From: Opisthorchis felineus
Lineage: Eukaryota; Platyhelminthes; Trematoda; Opisthorchiida; Opisthorchiidae
Direction: 5' to 3'
NCBI GenBank assembly: GCA_004794785.1
Contig: SJOL01007233.1
Coordinates: 1,370,472-1,434,471 of the forward strand
Length of the DNA stretch: 64,000 nt
In this document: piece by piece, positions 12,001-24,000 of the stretch
Position numbering within the stretch: the first letter of the stretch is position 1
Layout of the letters: each line of letters opens with the position of its first letter
Program-made: the position numbers and the translations under genes
Notes under the pieces: model-generated
Database searches by the model: none
The model's input: only the letters and a program-made list of their open reading frames with translations
Told to the model about the DNA's origin: nothing

Positions 12001-15000
12001 GGTCGTCGCATACGAACGGGTCACATACCGCTCCTCATATGTATTCAGGCGAGCCTCAACCGCACGTGGACGACCATTTCCACCAATCCACACCCGCAGT
12101 GAGTGTGATGACTCCCATGACTTTCAGCACAAACAATGATGCTACAGGCCTAACTCATCTGGTGACGTTGACTTCCCCTCAGATGAGCACAACCCAACCC
12201 CTCCTTACATTTTCTGCCGATCAATTCCCATCCATTTCCTTCACCCCTTCCTCGTTGGATGGCACCCAAGCATGTCTTCTATCCCGACTTCCATTATCCG
12301 GATCCAAAAATGAGCTCCTCACAACTGCGCCTAGGCAGGATAACTCCCCATCCGGTCTGACCAATTCTCGAGGCCTTGAACTCAGTCAGTCTTTGTCCGA
12401 CTTAACCCGATCACTTTCGAATCTATCTGGGATGGATATGCAGCGGTCGATTTCGCCTCTCAGACGTGCGACCTATTCATCCCCGATCTCTGGTTTGACT
12501 TGCAAAACACGGGTACGTGTTTGGTACGACGGTCTGTGTTAGCTTGCGTACATGCGTGTGTTAGTGTGTCACCGAATGTACGTTGGTTACAACGCGCGTC
12601 TGTCTGTGTGTCTGTATGCGTAGATCACCAGAGCATGTGGTTCCTCTCTCTCTCCCTCCCTCAGAGTTGATTACGTTGGTTAGTCGCCTAAGCTTGCTAG
12701 TGAGCTTTTTGTTTGATCTTTCATGTGTGTGGGTTCATTTGGAGTTGGACTTGTTTCGACGTGCACACAGGCAACAGACAACACGTTCAACCGTATGGTG
12801 TTGGTGACGGTTCAGCCCATACGAATCAATCAATAAGAGCACGATGTCTCGGTCGCTAATTTCTCTCGCTGTGCCATAAGGTTAACAGCACAACAGCAGG
12901 TATAAACTTGCCAGTGGTCATGGCCAAGCTGTTCGATCATTTGCATTTTCTGGTGTCTTGGCGGTTGCACAGATGTTTGGACTGAACAGCTACTCTACGG
13001 GGTCGGGGACACAGCATACGTTAGTTGCTCGGGTCACAAACTTGATCAGATTTTGGGCGGGCAGGTCAGCTGGTCAACTGAAACACTGAACTAGGAAACT
13101 TTTCTGGAAATTATTCTAGTCCATTGTGTGTCACTTGATCGGTGCGATAGCAAGTGAGCACTCGGTACCGATGTATATATGCCGGCTAGCTGTAAGTTAC
13201 TGTTAAGGTACTCAGTCATACATGGAGGAATACAGTAATCCGCTTGGAGAAAGGGAGCTTCCTCGGATGAGTTTCTTCCTTTCAGTATGCTCTTTATTAG
13301 TGGCTTACTGTAGCTGAAAAAGGCATGTGCGGGGTTGTTCTGCTAAAAATAGGTCGCAAATCTTTTAGCGGTCCCAATAACAGAAGCCTTGTTGTTACTT
13401 GTTTATCTCATACCAGTCCAATTTAATTGTCTGAATAACTGTTGGAGAACGAGATGCCGAGATTTAAAACTCAGTGTTTTCAGAAGAGCCAGTGTTTTTT
13501 AGTTTCACTCCAGTGACGCTCTTATTGTGAATGGCAAATACACCATCAGATGTAGCCACAGACTGTACTTCTAACAAATCTTTTATTCTTGGGACCAGCG
13601 ACGATTTAGACAGCGAAAATATCTGCCCTGTCTTCTTTCCGTTGTTGACTGTATTGTTCAATCTTCTATTGCGTTTAAGGACCCTGCGCTTATCAACAAG
13701 ACGCCATCTGTAGCAGACACACTGGACAAGCTGACCATTCCATCAAGTATTGAGCTAACTGAGTTAACGAAGGCCGCACTGAACGCTGTGGTTGGTAAGG
13801 ATACCGCATCAACCGTTACCCTTCCCTCGCAAGATCGCAGTCTGGCAGCGTTGTACACCTACTGGTTAATGACGACAGCCGAGTCATTGAACAACACTGC
13901 GGCAACAACACCACAACAACCCCCTATCAATCCAACCAGAGCAACATTTACTCATCTGTTGGAACGTCTCGCAGCTGGGTCTGGTGATAATTCGAACTTT
14001 TTAAGTGGTGATACCAACGTGGTCCCACCACGTCAAGCCACGGCTGGTATTTCCACACCGTCGCAAGCGCCTTCGCAACAAACACAACCGTTGCAACCAG
14101 CACCACCACCTTTACAGACAAGTCAGCTCGGTCGTGGTGGTCAGTCCGATACGTTGGAAGCATTGCTAGCCATGATGATGGGCATGAACGGCAGTGGTAC
14201 TGCAACTCTCAGTTTGGCCACACCAGGCAACCAATTGAAATTAGCACCCGTCGTTCCTACTACATTAGAGCCGAAGCTGACCTTCAGTTCCCCAATTTCC
14301 GTTACTTTGACAGCTGCGCCAACCGTTTCACCGGTTTTTTCCTCTGTTCCTCCTGCACCACCTAACAGAGCAACCAATCTGTTAAATCTGCTCGGGAGGC
14401 GCTTATCTGGAGGCACTCCTCCAAACCTGACTGTTACGGAAAGCGCGCGACCTGAGAGACCAGTGTCTACAGGTGAGTGTCATAACCATAGAAACGAGTC
14501 CTCTCATATATCTCATTTCTTGCTCTGCGCGGTGTATAGGGGATGGAATCCCGTCATTTTGAAATCTGTGTTGAACCCCCTAACAGCGACGCCTCGATCG
14601 GTTGCGGATAGTCGGCTCATTTTGGAGTCAGATGCTTTTAATTTTTGTGCTTTTAGAGAATTCGTGGACTTCTACTCTACCATGGTTAGCCCCTTTGGTC
14701 CATGTATGATCCAATTAGATTCAAATTCAATTCATTTTTTGAATACACCCAGTGGTTAATTGTGTACGGCGACTCGGATCGACCCACAAATTATGAGTAG
14801 TCTGATCGGAAAAGAAGAAAATCTCACAGGTCCCACGGGTCTACCGTCTGTGATGTCCCTCCAGTGAATATTGGTGTGATTTTTCAATGTCTGTGCGATT
14901 TTATTGTTTGTGTTTTTTGTACATAGTACCCATCGCATTCGGCTTGAATTCGGTACTTTGGTCTGTACTACCAATAGGGTTGCGTGGCTGATCCGCCCTA

Positions 15001-18000
15001 CAGCAGTTAGAAAGTCCCCTCAATCTTCTAGAGGTTTTCATACCATTTTCGTTGCACAGGGTACATCTACTGGCCTGTTTACGGTGTGTTAACACAGTCC
15101 CACTTAACTCTGGGTATGCGTTAGGTTGCTCAAGGTCTCCTTCACCACGTTTTCTATCCAGGCCTCAATGTGAGCAATTGTGTGCCCACCTCCAATCCAA
15201 ATAAGACGGTGGAAAGACTCGATGAGCCACCAATGACGCGGTTACGCAAACGAAAAGCGGGTGTAGCTTCACCAGAACTCACTGGATCCCCTCGTCGACC
15301 ACGATGGGAGGAACAAAATGGTGATGCCGATGGCATCGATCAATCCCTGTGTGCACCCGGCGTGGATAAACGCCTCAATCTTGGTACGCAGTCCCGAGTT
15401 GCATCTCCGGAGCCAACTATAGTTACTTCATTTGATGGGCCCATTGTTTGCCATTCAGCAATGAACTCCGTGTTCGAGCTCACCCCGGACGTTATCCGCA
15501 CCTGTAACCTCAGCCGTTCAACACGTACATCTAGTGCTAGCGTGTCGAATGAATTGGCGTCACGTGTCCTGTTCCTCACAGTCGATTGGTTGAGCCGTTT
15601 TGAATGCTTGAAACGATTACCGTAAGTTCTGTTTGACGAAAGTGTCGTTTTTCAGTGAAGTTAACCCTATTTTTCTAGTTCACTCTTTACGGCTGGAAGC
15701 TTTGCTTTTCCGTTTATAGAGAGCGTGCTCCTCCACGGTAATTCAAGATACATGCATCCCTCAAACATATCCGCCTGTTCAGACGCGATGATCAGGGGGA
15801 AATCAGTATGCTGTAGAGGAATAGTGTAACACATTCGCCTCGCATGTCGATGACTGAAGTTCGACTAATGGTTCGGGCGAGGATGTGAGCTTTTGTCGAG
15901 CTTTCGTAAGGGGAATCTCGAACCCGCTGCTTCTTTTTCTAGTGTAGACAGTAAGAGCTCCTTTCAAACTAGACCAGTGCGACAAAATCAAAGATGTGTG
16001 CCATCTTACAGTGAGGTCACCACCAGATAGATCGTTGACGTATTTCGGGGTTAGGGCGTGAGTTCATGACTCAGAGGTCCCCAGCTTGAACTCACCACTC
16101 ACATTTTGATTGGTTCCGTCTGGGCTGGGTTAATCTGTCTTCATGCATTCTTAAGATGGCACGGCAACTATGCACTGAAGGGGTTCCACACCTGGACAGG
16201 TTGGACTTTTCTGCCCGCCCTCGTTTATGGATTGTGCTGTGGTGTGGACCACCTGAACCTTACGCTTCTCTAAGCCGATAGCTAATTCGTTATATTCTTC
16301 ATCCCCGCTGTTAACTACAGTATCTGGGCGCAGCGTGACCTGGTGGCTGTCTCTTGGTCCGATTTATTCGTCCTTGGTCTGTGTCAGACGTTTCAACAGC
16401 TCAAGCAATTAGAGATAGACGATCTACCGGATTCGAAAGCAGCGTCCAACCACTCTACTTCCTCACCCGCCATTGTGCTCAAACCGGAGGCGGATTGTTC
16501 CCCACAAAAAAGTACGTGTTCATACTATCGGAGTCCAACATTGTTTGATTTCATGATGGCAGACTAAAACGTTCACTTTTCTCTCCGTCAACTTATTAAT
16601 TTTCCAAATTTCTTTTGAAATAGTGAAGGTCACTTTTTGAGTAACACTTCTAGACATCACTTGACAGGATTCTGATTGCAATCATGTTCCAGCCATCCGT
16701 CACTCGCACGCTTCCAGTTTTCGTAATCCTCATCTCTGCTTACAACAGTGTTTCTTTTACCGGCTTTCACTGAGGGATAAACTCTAAGGTGTATCTCATA
16801 TCTCGCTCGGTCAGTGTTACATTCAGTTTAGTGGGTTTGATTTCGGTTAGATGAAGGTCCACTTCAGTCACCAGGGTTCTTGTGCACAACAGTATCAATA
16901 TCCTTTGAGTCACTGCGGAACAAAGTGATGATTAAGACTAAGGAAAAAAACGGTAACTATCTAGTTGACCGGAAACCGCAGTTGTCTTAGTCCTTTAAAA
17001 GCTGCTGGTAAAACGACGAAACGGCAATCTTAGCACAATGGGTTAGGTTGGCGTTTCATTCACCCCGACGTTAAAGGTCGGGTAGGTAGTCCCATCAAAG
17101 ATTCTGAACCGATTCAGTATATCGTTTTCGAGTTATTCTGCTAGGTACTATCTCCCAATACGATTGAGTTCGCTCGCTTACCGCTTTTGTGACTCAGGCG
17201 CCCTCGGGAGGGTTTGCGTCCAGCACGTGAATTGGCGAAACGGATGGTGTGAGGCAGGCAACTCTTCAATACTTGGAGTACATGGTTCACCTAACGTGAT
17301 CTGAAGGGTCTGACAAACTACACTGTTGTGAGGCGCATTCACCTTAATTATGACAAACACGTATAAAAAACAAGTTTCCCATACTGATGAGTTCGTGCTT
17401 GCATATTCCTTTAGTTTGCTGAAAAGAGTTTTGTAAAGAAATACAATGTTATTGGGTTTAGTTAGTCCTCTTTTTCGAAACACTACAAATTACATATATG
17501 GTCTCAGTTAACTGTGTCTACAAAATGAATGCACTCAGCCCCAGTAAAGTGCCACGCCGATGGAGCGTCTCTTGAGTGGCTGGGGGTGCAAAACTATTTG
17601 ATCACTATACTACTATCAAATGTCAGTGGTATAAACAAAAACCCAATTTAGCGGGAGCTGCTCGCACCACTGGACGGTTAATGAGTCAGTTTGCGGCACA
17701 CTGTATGGTCAGATTCACTTGAGCTGAAGCTTGTCAGCTGTACATGGTCAATGTGAATGACTTAGCCTACAAGGCCACAAGGGAACAGCCCGTTGGTAGG
17801 ATACTTGGGAACCCATTTAGATAGCGCAACCTCAAGGAAAGTCGAGGTAAATCCCCGCAGGTGTTGGAATTCTTGGGTAAGGTGTAGGTTGAAAGCCAGT
17901 TTGTGAGTAATTCTGATCGGATGAGAAATTTGCATTTGTGTCGATTCCTGTTACTGTGGGCTTTTTTGTGTAATTTGTTGTACATAAGATCACACACCAA

Positions 18001-21000
18001 AACTCAACCAAATCGATAATATCTCTTTCATCCGTCTTTTTCGATAAGGACATTATGTAAGAAGGATCATTAACACTGTAATGGCCAGTTGGGTGCTTTT
18101 GATGAGATGTAGAAAATGGTCTATCGATCTGGTAGTAATCGAATCCTACCACCGGACGTCGATACCAGTTCCTCATCTTGAGGTTTGTTCTAGAGTCTTT
18201 GAGAACACTCATTGCCACGTGACCTAGTGTTTTTTCCACCTTTTGGGGAATTACCCTTCTGCCTACACGAGCTAACCCTGCTGCTTATTTTCCCCAGTTT
18301 ATAAACTAGGGTGCTACAGATAGAGAGCTTCAAACGGTCGCGTGAGTGGCAACCTTGTGATCGTGTTCGACACGCCACATGCAGTCGAACATGTATGCCG
18401 ATGAGCTGCACTTGAATTACCAAACTATCGATTTTCTACTTATCATGAAGAATCCACCTGATAAGCCGTCTGAAGGTGTTCATGTCGAAGTGTGATCAAG
18501 CAGGGTTTGCCTGCGATAAACAGCTATAAAATGATTTGAGCTTGCAGAGTATCACTGAGCTAGAAGTGATCTCCATTAGCAGGACAATCCATCCTACCAG
18601 TGCAATTCGAGCGTACGCGAACTGAGATGCATATCGAACTTCGTGCAATTTCAGTTCAGGTAGAACACAAAGTTGATGAAAACTCGGTGACTGCGCCTAC
18701 CTGATCAGCCCCGAGAAGAGTAAAACCAGCCGGGGGCTGTTGAATAGTTTTCAGCAATCTTGTGAGGAGTTTCCTGACGAACAAACTTCATTTTGCCTTC
18801 GACGGACAGGAACCTCTCTTTTTACCCGACTTCATCGACCAAGTACCCAGGTCATTCATTTTACTTAGCAACCACAACTGAGTGCTCATCGAGGGATTCG
18901 GCTCACTAATACACTGGCTTCCGCTGGAAAAAGTAGACTAATCTGCGTTGCGATCACTTACCAGAGTACGTCTCTGCTTATCCGTATTACATACAAGCCT
19001 TAGGACTACTCCTTTATACAGCGAGTTCATTCGTCAAGTTTATTTAGTACTGTCGGCAATGCGCACCGGATTCTTTCCAAAATACATAACCAGAGGTCGA
19101 TCGCCATGCAAAACTGTGTTCGCATTTCCTGATGTCTGAAAAAAGGTGATGGTCCACTTTGCGGGCTAGTGGAGCCAGAGTTTCGGGTTCTTCTCGGGAG
19201 GTTCAACATTTTTCCCAATCTAATGGTAACGTGTAAGCGACAGGGAGAAAGCGGTTATTTTAGAGAATTTCTCATTCAGTGAGTGCAAATTGTGAGGACC
19301 ATTATGTCGTAATCTGATTTGACAGTTCACCACAGGTTGGCTAAAAATTTGCGCAAACCAAAGAGATGTTCATCGATTGCATTTCTGGATAATTCATTAA
19401 CTATAACTTATACGAACTCCAGTCTAATAGCTCATTAATTTTGTTGAATTTCTACCTTACAGAACTCTGCCAACCTAACGCTACGACAGGGAAGTCAGAA
19501 ATCAACGGAATTCCCGGTGGTGCTAAGTTGTCGGACTCCTCAGCGGATCCACCAGATACCTTTCATTCATCAGATGCCGTAAGACCATCAAAGGCACCTT
19601 CACCGTCATCGGCTGTGGTCGAATTGGTTGATCGGTTACTGGTTCAATTCGTTGAGGCCAACATAAGTGCAGACGAATACAGCTATCTACGTTGCATGGT
19701 CGTCCTAGGTTCAGGTAAGACCCTTTCCCCTAACCCACCGTTTCCATCGTGGAGCTTATCAACCGAGTTTTATCACACACGCGGTCCATAACAAGAACAG
19801 TTCAACAAGTGATAAGCTCCGGGAGTGACGCTCATCTCGAACCTTACGGTGACATAATTTGTCTCAAGTATTTTCAGATGGTTGCGCTCAAGTGATGCAC
19901 TAGACCTAATAGGTACGTAGCTACTTATAGCATTATTTTCTGCGAGGAACCCACGAGGTTTCGTGAGCCTTTGGTTAGAAAGCATCACTCGGACGGCCAC
20001 ATTACACTACGTTCCTGTCGGATGGGCAAACTTATAAACATATACAACGTCGCCATCCAGAGCGTTTCCCAAGGGTGTGGGTTTTTGGAAGAGGACATTT
20101 CCGGAGAGTTTTAAACACTGTTGAACTTTAGAAAAGTACCTTTATGTTGAAACACGTAATGGTTTTTTGGGTGGGGTGGGTGGGGGGATTCCTCATAATG
20201 ACCGAAAACGGTTAGTCCGACGCGTGAAGAAGGCTAGTTGATCAAATTGAGCTGGTAGGTTTGAGCATATCCCATTCCTCGCTAACCAGCACATGACTTG
20301 GTGCAGGCTTGGGTTTTCATCTGGATCGATTTACACATTACTGTATCTTCACTTATATTCACCATGAATAATGAAATAGACCGCTGTGCACTGTATGAGT
20401 GCGGTTTCACACGTCCCTCCTGAAGAACATTAGACGTAATCGGCAGAAGACGCGTCACTGCCTGGATGCATTGTATACAAGTTTGTAAACGGACAAAGAC
20501 ACGCTCGCTTAGCTTCGGTATGTCCTCAGCCGCAAACCCTTTTTTTGCCGTCTGGGTTCTGAATAACTTGGCCATTCAGGTTACAGGACGAGAATTTTCA
20601 CGTCCTGCACATTCGACTTTACGGCCGCATGGTTTTCCGAAATTAAAAGGATGACCGTAATGCTATGACTTGCGTACTTTCCGTGGAAATATCAGCCTTT
20701 TTATTGGCTCACAGATGTGACCCTTAGCTATTCAACTCGTTTAGAATGTGTGTTGGTTATAGGCTCGAACCAGTATTCAGTAGCTTCAGTCAGGATGAAG
20801 CAGCTATCAAGATCTATCTGAATTAGACAGGCTGAAGATATCGCCTGTTTCTCTCTCTCTCTCTCTCTCTCTCGGTGTTTATGCTGAACACTGGAGAGAA
20901 CGCTTTTTCCCGCTTACTCCGGTTTTGCCGCTAAGAAGCCTGATCCATGTCGATATATGTTCATTGCTGAGCTTGATGTCTTTGTTTCCTTTTCGTTTTA

Positions 21001-24000
21001 TTTAAGGTCACTTATGTCTTGGTTTGAGAGACATCAAACTGGCCCAGCAGGTTGCCGAACTTGAGTCACGTGTACTTAGCGAGTTTGCGGAATTTCTCAC
21101 AACTCAGACAACCGAAAAACAGAGGACAGATTCCGGTAGCATCCCCACTAAAACCATGGTACAACGTGGTCTGGTGCTCACTCAGCTTCTGTCTACTCTG
21201 CGATATTTGGACCCGAAAGATTTGGAGGAGGCGTTTTTCTCAAGTGAGCAGTTTTTTCGCTATCGTTGCCTAGACACTGGGCGCAGCGTGCGCAACTAGT
21301 TTTCTGTTCCAGTGCCAGCGTTTATTTTATTTGGCAGCCGATTGTCTGTCAAGCCAAATGATTGGTTTTTGTGGAAATCTACCATCTTGGTTTGAGTCTA
21401 TTTGAAATGTACTCCTCTCATATGGGCCGATATTTTAACGTATCGAAGTATTTTTCCATGGTATGGGGGAACGGTCGGTATTCGAAGTCGTCCAGCCGCT
21501 CGACTCTTGGGCATAGTTAGTAAACCATAGTCGGTTTGCGCGGAGCCTGCGTAACCTTCAAGAAACTGGCCCATCCTCACGCAGAAGACAAAGTAAACTA
21601 AGTAAGGGAAGTGTTACCTGCAGGTCTTGCGATACCGGCGTCAGTGAGCAAGCGCTCAGAGGCCGGATTGCTAGCACTCAGTCGATCTGAGTACGGTGGT
21701 TTTCTTACTTTGGGGACTTACCAGGCAGGTGCAGTTCAAGTATTTTAATCGTCCTCATTTCTTACTTGGATATGTGGAGCCGAACACTTGTTTGCCAACT
21801 GACACTGAATTAAAACCCTTTTCCTTCAACTGAATGTGCAGCTCAGATGATACTTTCGGGTTCGTTAAGGCAACGCTAGAGAGATAAAAGTATTTCCCTC
21901 AATGTGTATCGATAATAGTTTAGAAAACTTGCCGGCACTTTACTACCGGTTTCGCTCTGTTTCGGGTTCATCAGGTAATTCAGTTTTCAAGCTCAATCGG
22001 TCCCGCGAACGCACACCGAGGATAGCCGATAGAGTTAGACTTGACATCCGTAAATCTTGGTTCTCCATAGCCAGATAACCACCAATCACTATGCTAAATA
22101 GCATTCGCCTATCATGATTCCTTGTGGAGAATAGTAGGGCCGAAATTGTCGAAAATTCCCGGTCTTATTCCAGCCCAACCTTTTGCTGAAGAAACCAAAT
22201 TTTGAAACCTGTGAGTTGCAAGCGGAAGCGAGAGAATGCTTTACTTAGAACTTCGAGATTATCTGTTAGATAAACATAGTGTGCGGAAAATCCATTAAAG
22301 TAAGCCGTTGTTTCATCCTTTCTATACTCCGTTAACCTAGGAAATTCAAAGTTCGAATACGCGTCACTAAATGCAGTTGCTCACGGAGTGTGTGCACAGT
22401 TTTGATAGCAGAAAACAACGCATTAAGTACCGAGATAGTGCGAAACGCTATCAAGGCCAGTCTTCACCAAGTGCATACATGAAAACATGTCATGATAGGC
22501 AACATTCGTTAATTTTAACCAACGAGCCACTTAAGTTCACTAGCTTTGGTAGACTCCATTTTTTCGCTGTGACTGAGGCGTTTTCAATACACCAAGTAAA
22601 AACGAAATTATCAACTTGCCAAATGCGTCAGCTGAGCTACTGGAATGACTTTGTATCTTCGATTTTGCAGCCTAGAAGGAGAATCGCGACCTCAAAATAG
22701 TCTCTACTTTGTCGATAAAGAAACACATAAGAGCTTCGGTTGGGTGGGCTAGTTGGTAGAAATTCTGGAAGACAGCTACTCATTCTTCTACTTCTTCGAG
22801 GTCTAAGTACGTACTGATTGTGCTGTCTTTTTTTCCACCCGAATACTAATTTTCGTTTTTCTGTCACAAATCACTTAACCCCCATCTATCCACAACAATG
22901 CCATGGAATGCTCCACAGTCGGACCGCTTAATTGGCTCTCCTGCATGGGAGTTGATTAGGATATGGGTCACACGAATCACATCCGTCGAATGCAGCTACT
23001 CTCCTGTATCACTGTGACCTACATCGTGGACTTAAAAGTGCATGCGGGGTGCGAATGTATGAGCAGTGGAACGACAACAACCATAGTGCAATGGCAGTTG
23101 AACTGACGGATACGTGGTGTAGAAAGTTGGGACCAGGTTTACGGATCTGAAAGTGTTGCTACCAGTAGGGTGCGGGAGGAATTGATTGAGTGGATGACAC
23201 GTCACGAAATGTTCACTGTGCGCGTTGAGAAGACCATACGCTTAGGCGATTCATTCTTAAAGGGATTGTGGTGGCTGTTTGCTGTTGAGTGTCATCGTTC
23301 AACTCACTGGTAAGAGTGAACAGCGTACGATGGAACATGACCACCTTAGGAGGAAACTGTTCAGTGAATGTTGAATGGAGAGAACGCATTGTTGCCGGAG
23401 TACGATTATTCATAACAGATGCAAGGCATTTATGGTTTGATGATAAACTGCGCACTATTGATCCGTTCACACACATTAGAGTTGCGTTTGGTAATATGTT
23501 TGGGATAGTTGACGTGAAATATAGAATGACGCAATCAAGCTAATGAACCACAAGGCGCTGCTAGATTATGATGGTCTCCAGCATTCTGTAATAGACGCTC
23601 CTAGATACAAAATTTCGTTGACTTCTGTGCAGCGTTTTAGGGTGCTGATGACAGTTCAAGCACATAAAACCTCAAAATTTGTCAACCGTCTTGAAAACTT
23701 CGGGAACTGTGGGTTTAGTTCTTGCTACTGAAGTCAGAAGCCGATTTCTTGAAGGTACCGCTGAATAAAGCTGTTCGCTTGTAACGTACTCCGTTGAGCT
23801 TCATGCGTGTTCATCTCATCTTGAGGCATCCAATAATTCCGAATTACAGGAGTTTTTACAAAAACGGTGATTGCATTTTTCTTTACATCTTTTGCTCGCA
23901 TATCCGTTGTCCTTTTTTCTACAAGTTATTATATTGGAGAACATGCTAGACGTTTCAGAAAATATAATCGTAAACACTCATCCCAAGCAGAATATGTTAG

